64,000 nt of DNA from Acanthaster planci (Eukaryota > Echinodermata > Asteroidea > Valvatida > Acanthasteridae). Below, piece after piece: positions 36,179 through 48,010 of the stretch. Position 1 is the first letter of the stretch, and each line of letters starts with the position of its first letter. The stretch covers positions 203,650 through 267,649 of the forward strand of contig NW_019091403.1 of assembly GCF_001949145.1 (NCBI RefSeq), read 5' to 3'. The notes beneath the pieces were generated by a model, which worked only from the letters and a program-made list of their open reading frames with translations, searched no databases and had not been told where the DNA came from. The translations under genes and the position numbers were made by a program.

Positions 36179-38529
36179 AAATTCCGGCCTACAACTTTGA
36201 CTCTCTGTTCAAAACCTCTACGTCATGACAGCAGGACCTGCTTGTATTTTCTCAGCCATGGGCATCAATGTCAGGACTTAAAATGTCCACAGAAGCTCTC
36301 AGAATACATCTAATCTCGAGGTAGTTGAACTCTTTGGCCATGTTCTAATGGCGATTTTGACATTTGCTCAGAAAACAAACCATGATGATGCCATCCAATA
36401 TGAAACTAGAAGTCATGGCACTGGCTGACAGGCTAGACTTTATTTTACCACGCAGCAAAATTGTGGGATACATTCGCCGAATTCAGACAGTAATTACACC
36501 AAACAAGCGACCTGCTTTTCCTTAGTGAAAATTCACGTACGACTGGCCAGACTATATACTACCTGTCCAGGATGAAATAACAGGTCATGAACCTCTCACC
36601 CTGAGCACACGCTTTGCATTAGTGTGCACAAATTGACGTTATTTTTCCCAGGTTTTGAGGTTACTCAGTAGGGTCACCTCGTGGGCAATAGCCCTTGCAA
36701 GCTGACAGCGACCGATGGGTTCACTGTTCACCACAGACTGTTGGCTTCTGAATTTTTATTTTTTTTTTTGCAGAGAGGGCTAAGGGGCAAAGTTTCTGTT
36801 CAGAAGTGAAATCCATTTTTGAGAAGGAGGAAGGGGACACTGTGACTTTGCTAACCGGTGGGGTTTACCCAGCACAGAAAATGTTTGCGTTAGCACTCAA
36901 ATAAAAAAAGGATACTGAACAATGTCATGCAATGTTTATCGGAAGTGACTGGTTCTCCGCCAATTTGCTAAATGTACATGTACAGTTTCTGCTCGGCTTC
37001 GGCTCTACAAAAAGGCTTCTGTGTGATCTTCCTGATGTTTTCAAATAAGTTTAACAATTGGGGAAAAAAAGGTTGCAAAGTATTCTGCTCACTTATTTCT
37101 TTTTATTCTACTAAAAGTGGGTTGAGGGCCAGTGTTGTTGGTCTATCAGAAGATAAGTAAGAACAGCAGGAAGGTCAAAGGCAAAGGAAACTTCTGTCAC
37201 AACAGTTCATTCAGACAGCTCGAGATTTCATTTAAGACGTGTGATACAGACCCACAGAGATTTATAAGAACTCACTCGGCTGTACTCGGTTGGGCACTCG
37301 ACTAGTGAGCAGTGAGCTAGAGGACTCCTGTTGGAACCCTTTGACAGTGCTGTCACTCAACTGTGTCGGAGTTGAGTAGCTACTCAGTGTAACTCTAGCA
37401 ACATGCTGAAAAATATGTACAGACAAGAAGGCCACAAAACTCTGTAAGGCCCTCCAGCCTGAGGGAATAATGGATGAATGCATGAGAGATTAAACAAGCA
37501 AGCTCGGGTGAAATGGTTTAAGATAATTCGATGAGTGATGTGCAGGGTCCGGCAGAATATGGATGTATCGATTCAGTCTGGAGAGCCAATGAAGTGAACA
37601 CAAGCTCCTCCTGTCATCCAAAGTCCCTTCAGAGTATACAGGACCTCGAATGAGTTGAGGGGGGAAAAAAAACCGCACTGCCTCTGGCAATACTTGGAGC
37701 CGGCAGAAAGAGCAACATGTGACTTACAAAAAGGCGTCAAAGTATTGATTGAAAGGGGGGGTCATGTTCCAGAGGTTTGGGCGAAATGGGGGGGGGGGAA
37801 TGAGTGTGAAGATCTTTGCCACTGTTTCAAATGAGTTGCTGAATGAAAGGGGTATGGTTTTAAGTCTTCCAAACCTTTTTTAAGGGGGGGTTTGGAGGTA
37901 AGACGAGAATGTCAAACTCAAGAAAGAAGAGAAGATGCAGAATCTGCTGCACTGGGAAAAAGAGAAGGCTCGTTTTAAAAAAGTAATGACGATCCCTTGG
38001 TGGGAACTCACAGTGTACAGGCGTGGCATACATAATGTGGACCTCTGCACAAAGAAGTCCTCATAATGTAGGGTGTGATAGCATTGTGTGGACTCACACA
38101 CGTCCACACAATGTTTTCCCCTCTCTGAAAAACAGCTTCTGAGGCATTTTTGGGGCAAAGTTATCCCTGCCAATATGAAGAGGAGCAGTCCAGGAAATCA
38201 TCATCAAAAATCCAGCTTGAAAGAGTTATCCTAGTTGGAGAAAAAGGAGCACTTTCCTCAAGTTTCCTTAACCACAGGAGAACAAAGGAATGTCCACACT
38301 CGGGTATGTGAAACAATGGCAGCTGTGTGTGAGTGCGCAGGTTCATGTTTTTTTCCTTCCATTTTCTGTTCGAAAGTATGGTCTTCACATGTGCGTCGTG
38401 GAGCCTGCATGAGCCCGGTCGAAACTTGTCACTGTCCAGGCTGTTCTTTGCCGGTGAGGGGGCATACTGTCACCATTCAAAGTGCCGTCATTCAGATAAT
38501 TTTCCAAATACAGATCAAGCCGAGTATGG

Positions 38530-38683
38530 AGATTATCTGCCCCGAGCTGAAGTGCACTTTCAATTGGCGAAAGAAAGACAGATGGTTACAACTGGGTTCT
38601 TGCATGCGTTCTGCGTGTATGCAAAGACCCTACATTCTGGAATTAAATTCATTGCGCATACTCGGCATGCTCCGCGTCAAAAG
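38530..38683 (+). repeat. Dispersed repeat A, copy 2
   Basis: Partner of 14634-14785 in opposite orientation. Shared blocks AAAGAAAGACAGATGGT and GGGTTCTTGCATGCGTTCTG (C or T at one site) align, with a 9-base length difference. The peptide in the same frame is TGFLHAFCVYAKTLHS. Whether it is a coding remnant or a noncoding repeat is unresolved. Confidence 0.7.
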
Positions 38684-41600
38684 CACACATACTTGTGCGC
38701 CTACATGGTGAGTTGGTACTAAAAGGACCGTCAATTTCATTCCCAAACATGCTCTCTTTGGTTCCATTCGGAGTGGATTCGAGAAGACCTTGAACAAAAT
38801 GTTGGTCTTAAGAGATGGTCAAATTCATACAAATGATAACCCCTTGAAAAGACACGGTTAGACTTAGGCCTAGTGAAGGCATAGTAAGGAGGGGCTGTGC
38901 AATGGGGGACAGAAGGTGTGAGGGGGGGTTGGATTAAGCATGGCAAAGGGGGTTATTGAGGGGTGCTGGGGTTGGGTAGGGAATAGGATATGGAAGGACC
39001 TTGGGTCAATGCCATGGACTACTAGCCAAAATGTGTACTACTTACAACTGGTTCTTTGTTCATGTTCAGCATTAATGTCCGGGGTACTGGTACCAATGAG
39101 GACGCAGTTCTGCACTGACCTTCAGAACTTATGTATTTATAATGTGACGAGACTATCCGCTGGTAAAGAAACGCTGATAAATTTGGACCTGCCCTCTGCA
39201 GCAACTGCATCATAATTCTCTCATTTTTATGAGTCGGGAAAAAATGAATGCTTCTGTTCTCTGAGCAGACAAGTTTTGTTTGTAAACATGTGATCTTTGG
39301 TTATTCTCAAAGCACTTTTTTTTACCCATGCAGCGAGGCAAAACCATTTCACAACCCACACGCGGGTTGAATGTACTTGCAGACAATGAGAAAGACACTC
39401 TTCAAGGCTAGCAACAAAATGTAAGTTCAGACGAAAACGGATGTATTAAACATTCATATGCATCACATTTAGAAAATCAGCATACTGGCACAAAAAGAAC
39501 TCCTCAAGCATGTCCCACTATCAACCTCCCATTTGAGTGTTTTTGGTTTTGTTTTGTCTGCAAAGTGGGCAAATGACTGTCTGGAGGTCCAGTTAATTAG
39601 TCTAATTAATAAACAACTCATCCCAGAATTATTGGAGTGACAAGACCTTGGAAATACAACGACCGCAGTTCATCAATTTTGAAAAGCTTACAGTGAAACA
39701 ATGAGGTTCATTTTTTAAATTTTAATTTCAGCTACAGTTTCCAAAGGCAATGGATTTTTAAAAAGGTCAATGTAATAAACAACTTCACGATGAAAACAGC
39801 TAGAATGAAAGTGCTCGGTGGAAAATAAAACAGCCGAACAAGGGCTTCAATGTTTGATTCCGGTATTTCTCAGGTGAGTCTTTTTTTTTTTTAATTGACT
39901 TGCAATGTAGCTCGAAGGCCAATTAAGACAGATTGTCACGTGGCCTTCGATTGGCTGTTCCCTTCTGTGATTTTGAGATTGTGATAATTGTGAAATTCTA
40001 TCAATCCTCTCTGAAATTTCCATGTCATTAGCTGAATCTCCTTGTGTGCCTGGCCACGGTGAATGCGGGATCTTACCAGGAGAGAGAGGGAGAAAAATAA
40101 GAGATGGAACCCATTCAGGCTGGCCTTGGACAAACACTGCAAACATACGCTACAGCGAACTGAAATAAACTTGTACTTTTCTTTCTTAATGTTGCGGGTT
40201 GTTCTGAGCTGAGGGGGTTATGGCGACAAAAGACCAGGTTAAATTTGAGTTGGATGGGGTTGCTCGAGTTGAGGGGCAACTGGACAGACTGCCAAATCCG
40301 GCTTTCGGCAAGATGACAATGACAATGGGGGGGGGGAGAAACAGTGAACGACAACAGGAGTACGTGCAACCGCTCTCTGCACTTCAGCAGGGCAAGCTGG
40401 GTTGAGTGAACGCGTGAAGGTCGGCCATGCCAGGGCGCTGTGCACTATTTCCCAAGGCTACTGTCAGGTCGGCGTCTTGCTGGGGGGGGGGAAAGAAATC
40501 ATATGGTTGGGGGGAAATCGGCTTGCACTGGCTGGCCTTGAGTCGGATATGTACAGACAGACGTGCCGCTCTCTCGCAGGCTACCACCAACCTCTGAAGG
40601 GATATAAGAGAACATAATCAGGTGTTCTGGGCATGGTATTCCCCCTACCCTACAAACAAGGTCCCTCCAACTGGTTGGGGGGAGGGGGGTTGGCTTCGCA
40701 GACCGACCAACCGACCAACCATAACAATGAAGGGGGAAAGAAGAGATTAACTATGCCTGTCCTTGCTTGGCCTAGATACCCGAGGCCAGTTAGTAATGGC
40801 TGCAGGCCGAAGGACTATTGTCATAGAGAGAAAAAAAATATTATAATGACAGAAAAAAAATTGCAGGCAGTGTCTGCTTTTTTTTTGGATAATGCTGGCA
40901 AAATGCCCAAGGACGCAACCTGGGTCTGGAACTGAATTAACCCAGACAGAATTCAGTCAGACAGGGCGGTAAACGGTAAAACGTAAGGGGTTATTGGTCT
41001 GATGACTATTTTCAGAAAGAAACCGGTGTCAGACCATGAACTTGTGACTGGTCTGTGCGATCCAAGAATGCCACTTGTGTTTGGCGTGCTACCGGTGGTC
41101 CTGCAACAAGCTATACCTGATCACGTTCTGGCGGAGGAACTCAAACAAAATCACGTACAATTTATTGTAAAGTACATGTACATGTATTCTGAACAAAAGA
41201 AAAAAAATTGGGTTTGATTGAAGAAGTGCTTCAGGAAGAAGGGAGCACAGTTCTATTTCCAAGCTGAACGAGTCTGTACTTTGTGAATGCATTTTGGCAT
41301 CTGTACAGGATTACAAACAGTAGGAACAGAACTTGAAAAAGTGCAATGGAGGTAAATGCACATGTATGTTTGGAGTACAGAAGTGAACACGTGCACAATT
41401 AAGTGTGTAAAAGGCATAAGCGCGAGAACCAGCACTTGAACCAAATCCTACACCTACTCCATCCTTTTGCATTACACTTCCTGGTTCGAACGATGTCACG
41501 CTTCGCGGTGCTCTATGGGATATGTCGTTTTCGTGCCTGCCATTACCCCTTTGGTAACTACAGAGGGCGCCCTTGAGAACTCCCTTGCATGAGCACAAGA

Positions 41601-43031
41601 CGAGTGTAGCGCTTACGTGCTGTGTACATTGTAATCCTCAACGTCACTGAGTGTTACTCAAAACTAATGTACAAAAAAGGAACCAAAAAACTTGGCCAAA
41701 CGCCTAAACCCTGTCTAAAACAAATTAAGAAATACTTGGTACAGAATGATCAGACATGGTGACGGAGCCCGTGTCATACCCACTGACAAATGCTATTAGA
41801 AACCAGAAAGGGAGCATTTAGGGAGTAAAGTGCTCGCATCCTCAGTCCATGGAATTCAGTCGTTGATGTGTTCTCCCTCTCACTCTTTCTGCCTCCGAAG
41901 ATAAACACCTTCCCCCCAAATGCCCCTGCTAATCCTCGACTCGATTTAACAGAGCCTAAAGCTCCTCATGCACCGACAGTTTTTTTTTCAGGCGTGACCT
42001 CGGAGGCTTGCACTTTTGCGCTATCAACTGATGGAGTCACTGGCGGTCATTGGCTCAGTCTTCGGGTAGGGTGGGGCTAGGATGAGGGGGGGAGGCTGGG
42101 CAACGTAGGAGTTTTAGGGAAGGGGGAATGGGTGTAACTGTTAGGACAGGGCCAGAGTGGAGAAATCTGTTTTGCTTTCAGAAAAGCAATCAATCAGAAA
42201 AAAAGGCAATTTGTCAATGAAACTCATTTTCGATGACAACAGATCAAAAGCTGGGCTTTTCTGACGATCCTTAATTTTTTTCCCTCGGGGGGGTGTTTTT
42301 TCCATAATCAGTTGGCATCAAGTTGATGCTTGCATTTTTCATCCAGAAAATTGAGACACATTTGATGGTGAGCTGAAATGGTGTGAATGTCGACTATTAG
42401 AGTCAAGTCATCCAAACCAAGTCTGATAATCACCAAAGCTAGTGTAAGTTCTAGCACTGGGTTTTGCTGCCGGGGCAAGGCTGCGCAATATCGTAGCATT
42501 TGGCGAGTACGTGTCAACGATGGATATCAACAGGACTTCCAGATGATATACTCTGGACAAAAAAAAAGTGACGGGAAAACATGAGCACTGCGAAAGGGCG
42601 ATTCTGAAAACTTGGCAAAATGGCAAAGTTCACTTCCTTCTTCTGAAAACAAACAAGCTGGCCTCGTTCAGAGTTCCTCATGAAGTGAAGAATGGCTTGT
42701 CACGTTCTGCTTCACAATGCCAGAAATCTATGGTCCATTCTGACAGAACAATGACGTAATTTTTTTTTCTTCTGGAGCTACATCCTTTTTGCACGGAAAA
42801 CAAACATTGAAAGTCACAGGGAAATAACAATGAAAATACTGAAATGCAATTGCACAAGGAGTTAGAAATAATCTGTCCACTTAATGAACAAATAACGGCA
42901 TCCAATGTATGATCTCAATCAGTGACTTTATCAATAAACAAACATCTTGTCTCATTTCCATTCTTAGTGGAAAAAAAGACATTGAATTGACTGCTGAATG
43001 CAATCCAAGCAAAAGTGGATATAAGTCGCAA

Positions 43032-43080
43032 CAAATAAATAAATTATAAAATGTCATAAATAAATTAAAATAAAATAAAT
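43032..43080 (+). repeat. AAAT-rich microsatellite
   Basis: Imperfect AAATA/AAAT units, for example AAATAAATAAATTATAAAA. Confidence 0.8.
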
Positions 43081-43678
43081 TTAGAAAGCATTGGTAATAC
43101 TATTGTCCTTTTATCAAGTTTACCTTTTCTTCTGAAAAAAAGAAAGTTGTTTATAAATTATAAATCATGATGAAGCTGGTAACATATATATACACTTCTG
43201 CAATTAGCTGAAATTCAGGAAATTACCCCCAACAATCCTGGTGCTCTGAGAATTTTATAGGGGTTACTAAATTAAGAATTCACGGAACTGTCAGGCACGT
43301 ACAGAGGACGTGACAGTTGAACGGAATCAGAAGGGGAAAAAGAAGGAGAGAAACGGAAAGAAATACCCTCAGTGTCTGCCCTTGAACAAAGCTACCAAAA
43401 TGTGACGGGGGTCTACTGTATTTCAACATTCAACTGAGCAGGGCTATACGAGAGATACGTGACAGCTCAAATGGAACAGTTCGGGCGAGAGCATGTAGTC
43501 AGACATAACAACCGAGAGACAGGGAGAATGAAGGAAAGCAGGGAGTAAAAGTGTAGTGGTGTGGGGAGCCTTCACCGACGAACAGTAATGATCCCCCTGT
43601 CCCCTGTGGGCTGAACAGAATTGGGTTAATACATTCAGCTGAGCAGAAGGGGGGGGGAGTTGCAGTGCACGAGCTCCC

Positions 43679-43699
43679 CTCTCTCTCTCTCTCTCTCTC
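43679..43699 (+). repeat. (CT)n microsatellite
   Basis: An uninterrupted CT run of about ten units, flanked by a G run upstream. Confidence 0.9.
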
Positions 43700-45469
43700 C
43701 TCGCTCTGTGGACATTGAACCTGAGCGGTGAGTTATCCCTGCTGAGCCAAGAGGGGATCAAGTTACCCGGGCGCTGAGGCACCTTTATGATGTTACCTTG
43801 ACCCTAGCGACTAGCAAGGGTTTGGCCCAACTGTGAGGGTAATTGGCCGGGGGTGTTTAAAGAGACTGCGCTAGTCACTAGTCACGTAGGCCAGAAGAAG
43901 TATCAATGGCAAATTGAGAAAAAAAAAAAAGAGTGAGAAAACGAAATTACCTGCGACAGAAACTTGGCCTTTAAAAAGAAAAAGTCCAATCTACGTCCCC
44001 ATGATGCCACCATTACGCATGAGTGATTAATTTGTTGTGGCTTGCAAGACCCGCAGCATTTACGAGCAACTTTGTATGGGGGGACTTTGAACTTGGGGTT
44101 AAATAATGAAAGTTTGGTGGGGACTGCATACTGCCTGGGAATGAATGGGAATTTATTGTGACAGAGAATAATGACTGGTATTTATGGAGCTGCACAATGA
44201 ACAAAGTGACTCATATCTCTCAACCCTGACATTTTGTCCAGCATTTAACCTGATTTTTCCAAACTCTGTGGTTTTTAAGCTCACAGACACAAAAAAAACA
44301 ACCTGAACTTCCAGCAAAAAATATAGGATCCCCCCAAACCCCAACCTTCAAATATAAAACTAGTTCAAAATCACCATGAATTTAAATCACACTCGTTGAA
44401 TTCACATTAAATACATTTATTTTAATTGTTGTTCTAGTCTATGCATTCGTTTGCTAGGATCAGAGACCACTCATAGACAAGCCACATATCACCAAAGCTG
44501 TCACGTTTTACTGAAACATCCTTACAAGTCAAGTCCCATAGGATACCCAACTTAAGCAACAGAAGTAACAAGTTGCCAGGGCCACTTTCGAGTTGATGGG
44601 ACTTTTCCAGGAATCTTGTCTGATGGAAATCATGGAACCCTTGAAATTGTTTCACCAACTCAATGCTTAGCACGGTTCTTGCCAGAGCACAAAATGTGAG
44701 TGGATTTTACAAAATGAGTTGTTTGGTAAATTCTGGTTTAGTTGTAGCGAGACAGAGCCAATTGAGTTTTGCTGCATGACCCATTTGTGCATCCTGATCA
44801 AAATGGACAATATATCCTATTAATTAAAGGCCTTTCACTCAAGATTTGCTTCGACAACTTGTGACTGATATGGCTAGGTTAGGTCACAAAACAGCCAAGA
44901 ACCGGTTACAAGTGATGCTCACAACAGGCAGGTTTTGGTACCCAGCCTTTGCACGGCAGAGCAATCTTTGCTTTGCAACTCTGTGATTTCCAACAAACTG
45001 ATGGCAGAATGGTCTTACAATCCAGGAGTCTCTGATACCTGCTTGCACAGCACCAGACTAAACCTCTGACCTTTATGAAAGTTGTGCATGGCACAGACTG
45101 ACAGCATTGTGGTAAACCCCCAATTTGTTTTTAACATCTGACTGCCTTTTTCTCCAAATGCCCATTGAAAGCGAAATAACAGAACTTCCTTGTACAGAAG
45201 GTCATTTTTTCCCCTAAAAATGTTTATGTCAATCTTTCTAGTGGTCCAGCCCTGCTCATCATGTATGCTATCACAATGCATTTAAAAATGCCTTTCCCCA
45301 GGAACTTTGCCAGTTTAATGAAGGTTTTTGAAATTCCATGTGCGATTAGGGTGACCCGTGGGGGGGATGATTGTAGGGCCAGACACAGGATGGGGCCAGG
45401 AAGAGAAGCAGACCAAACAAACAATTACAACTAAAAATGGCCAAATGAACAAAACCATCTGGCCAATGA

Positions 45470-45810
45470 AGGCATCAGCTTGACTGTCAAGCAAGCAATC
45501 AATCTGTCAGTCAGTCAACCAATCAACTAAACAGCCAACTAACCACCAAAATTGATTGAGAGAACTATCGACCAACCTATCATTGGACTGACCAATGAAC
45601 CCACTGACTGACAAACAGACCAATTACCACCCAACAAACCAACATGTACACAAACCAACCAACTGTCCCACCAACTGTATATCTGAGTGACCTATCAAGT
45701 AACCAACTGACTGATCAGGGCTGGACCACTAGTCCAACTAACCAAGTAACTGGTTCTGATACACCATACCCACAACAAAAAATGACAGACAGACCCACCA
45801 ACCAACACAG
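45470..45810 (+). repeat. Degenerate CCAA/CTGA-rich stretch
   Basis: Many copies of CCAACCAA, CAATCAA and CTGACTGA in loose tandem, with a 4-base tendency, over about 340 bases. It is a decayed simple-sequence tract. Open frames over it are artefacts of the composition. Confidence 0.6.
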
Positions 45811-46800
45811 GTTCATCAACATGATCAAGCTGATGTAACACAGAAACATTTTAATCCAAAACTGCTGGGAAGAAAAAGCTGTAAATTGCTCTTTAAGGGC
45901 ATGAAAGTTACCAGATGCCACAAACCTTTTGTTTTTCAATTCCTGACATAGAATTTTATCCAAATGCCAAGCAGTGAGTCATAAATACTGAGGCCAAGAG
46001 ATTTACAGATGTTCCATTAAAGAAAGGCTCTTGAATATCAAATGTTGGCTTTTCTGTAATTTATAACTTGCCTGGCCGACTGGTGGTGTGTCCCATTTCA
46101 CAACTTTGAAATTCAAGAGGCGGGGAAGGCTGACCCTTGACCCCTGGGCGTCCAGGGGCCCCTCGGGTGGAGGTCAAGGAATGCTGGAAGGGTCTTGAGA
46201 GGATAAAATGGGAAAGAGTCTGACATTTGTAGGTCAGGATTAGCAGTGTGGAAGTCACGATCGCTTCCTGAGATGATGGGGAGAGATGGGAGGGGGAAGA
46301 AAGGAATCTCAAGAGGGGAGAGGGCGGATGAAAAGAGACAAGTGGGGAATGAGAAATTTGGGAAGAGGGTTCAAGATGGGACAATGTCGGGTCTAATGAG
46401 GAAGGGAAGGTTCCCGGATGCAAGGGGGAAAAGTGTGAGGGTATGCCTACAACAGTGCAGTGTACAGAGTTGTGACATAAGATCTTGTGTATAGGGTGTA
46501 TGATGCCATTTTGTTTCCAAAATGGTGGGTTGATAACTTGCTATGTGTGGGATTGCGCTAGTTGATCAGGAAAAGAGCTGTGAAGTTTAGCACTTTGAGG
46601 AGCAATGATAATTTGTAGATCAAAGTTGGATGACTGATGATTCCAGGCATAAGCATGCGTAAGGACCTTGGAACCAAAATGGCTTCTAATCTACAGTTGT
46701 CACAATAGACAACTACGGCTTGGAAGCAGGGTAAGCATGGCAGGTAGGTGTCCAGTCAAAATGGAAGTATGATCCGATCCTCTGAGATATATTCTGTCCT

Positions 46801-47026
46801 GGGGCCAATTTCAAAGAGCTGCTCAGTTAAGCACAAAATTTGCTTAAGTGCAAAAAAACCTTGCTTAAAAAACAAAGGTTACCAGTCATGCTAACCAAAG
46901 GACAGGTTAATACCATTCCAAGACAATATACATCACATGGAGGTTTGGCTGGTAACCTGATTTATCAAGCAAGGTTTTTTCATGCTTAAGCAAATTTTGT
47001 GCTTTAGCAGCTCTATGAAATTGGCC
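46801..47026. mobile_element. Foldback MITE, copy 3 (GGGGCCAATTTCA family)
   Basis: 226 bases with the same ends and interior as the copies at 19140 and 32057; the right end is slightly shortened (TTGGCC). The inner arms AAACCTTGCTT and AAGCAAGGTTT pair. It lies about 33 bases downstream of the donor of the exon at 47059-47140 (minus strand), so transcripts of this gene carry its hairpin next to a splice site. Confidence 0.85.
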
Positions 47027-47058
47027 AGTTGTGTCGACTCTCTCTAAAATCTGCTTAC

Positions 47059-47140
47059 TTGGGAAGTTCATATGTCTTCAGGTTAGCCCACTCCCCCTTT
47101 TCTGCCTCATAAAGGTCTGGGTCATTCACAACCCTGTTCA
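47059..47140 (-). CDS. Internal exon of unidentified gene
   Basis: The minus strand has a long CT tract ending ctctctgcag at 47141-47142, then 82 bases open in only one frame, then the donor CCCAA|GTAAGC at 47057-47058. The exon starts with two bases of a split codon, which matches the single base left by the exon at 60652. It reads NRVVNDPDLYEAEKGEW and then ANLKTYELP, and ends with two bases (AA) of the next codon. The peptide is acidic and polar with two Trp/Tyr landmarks, and looks like real protein more than chance translation. I do not recognise it. The exon at 32486 needs a different incoming phase, so at least one more exon must lie between. A foldback transposon copy ends only about 33 bases downstream of the donor. 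Confidence 0.6.
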
Positions 47141-47799
47141 CTGCAGAGAGAGAGAGAGAGAAAAAATAGGTCAGCCTCTTCCCCTGGATTGAACTGTGAT
47201 TATTCAGTCATCTTCAAGAATCCCCATCTTGTGGGGGGGCAGCTAATTGACTGGAATGATGGAAGGCCAGGGAAGGGGGTGTGGCAAACAGGAAGAGAGA
47301 AGAAGAGGGCATAGATCAAGGAGAAAAAAAAAACACCCTGGGCAAAATTGGGGCGATCCACATTTGCTAATGCTGGGGGAGGGTTGCTTCTGAGATGCAG
47401 ATCCCCAACAAGATCTCAAACTCACGACTATATTATAGAGGCTTCCTGAGGTACTGGGAGAGTTCCCAGATGGAATGGTCTCAACAAGATCACAAACTGA
47501 GATTCCACAATCACAACTGTCTTGAATCTACCCAGAAACTCTGCCTTGGGCACTTTTGCTTTTGATTCCAAGACCGGCTTAACATTCTAAATTTGTTTTC
47601 TAGGGCAAAAGTCCAGGCCTTTTTTTTGGTTACAGCTGGTGTTGAACTGTATTAGATGTCAGCAAGAATAAAAAAATACAAATGATTCGGACCAGAACAA
47701 GTAAAACTGCTAGTGAACAAATCTACCAAAACAAAGCTTCAAAACGATTCAAGAAGTACATTTTCATTGGAATTTCAGGCTATTCATGGTGAAAGACAG

Positions 47800-48010
47800 C
47801 GATAGGTGTCTCCTGACGATGGACTGAGCACGCAGTCCGAAACGTCGAGTATACTCCCGGTCCTTTTCAGAACCACACATACTTATAAGAGATATATTCC
47901 TTCACATGGTGCTACTGCAAGCCTTCCCACGTATTACATTTTCATTCAAAAAATGTTAAAGAAATATGAATTTTCAACAGGACAAGAAGCATTGTTCGTC
48001 TCTTAAATCT
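47800..48010 (+). mobile_element. Penelope-like retroelement end fragment
   Basis: The segment carries a hammerhead-type core (separate entry) followed by a characteristic tail: CCCGGTCCTTTTCAGAACC, then a stretch ending in CCTTCACATGGTGCT. From memory, this combination occurs at terminal repeats of Penelope-like elements in many animals. Only this short piece is present: no reverse transcriptase or GIY-YIG endonuclease frame lies beside it, so it is a truncated, non-autonomous remnant inside an intron. Boundaries are approximate; no target-site duplication was found. Confidence 0.5.
47810..47849 (+). ncRNA. Hammerhead ribozyme-like motif
   Basis: Core box CTGACGA at 47813-47819 fits CUGANGA. 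Stem II is GGACT (47821-47825) paired with AGTCC (47834-47838) across the loop GAGCACGC. The second core box is GAAA at 47839-47842, followed by C-G as a minimal stem III and the cleavage triplet GTC at 47844-47846. Stem I is CTC (47810-47812) with GAG (47847-47849). Very short stem III with ACGTC is known for hammerheads of Penelope-like elements, which may act as dimers. One oddity: T47820 is unpaired between the core and stem II, which could weaken or abolish activity. Confidence 0.5.

Larger units (their letters stand above)
32638..47058 (-). other. Intron region between two exons
   Basis: About 14.4 kb between the two downstream exons. It must contain at least one more exon because the phases do not match. 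Apart from the candidate at 34025-34053, I see repeats: the foldbacks at 35.1 and 35.8 kb, a dispersed repeat at 38.5 kb, simple repeats near 43.0 and 43.7 kb, the CCAA-rich stretch at 45.5 kb and a MITE at 46.8 kb. The rest is AT-rich, with G and A homopolymers and no recognised gene. Confidence 0.5.

Noticed and set aside
39022-39213. Exon-like segment with acceptor TTTCTTTACCAG and donor GTAAGTAGT
   Set aside because: Signals are decent, but it is open only in phase 0, which fits neither neighbour, and the peptide has no conserved feel.
40077-40136. Possible 60-base exon ending CTCCTG|GTAAGA
   Set aside because: The would-be exon is mostly pyrimidine tract and its incoming phase does not match the upstream exon.
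43124-43131. 8-base micro-exon AAGAAAAG
   Set aside because: It fits the phase and has a good acceptor, but eight bases carry almost no information; kept only as an alternative in the phase-mismatch finding.
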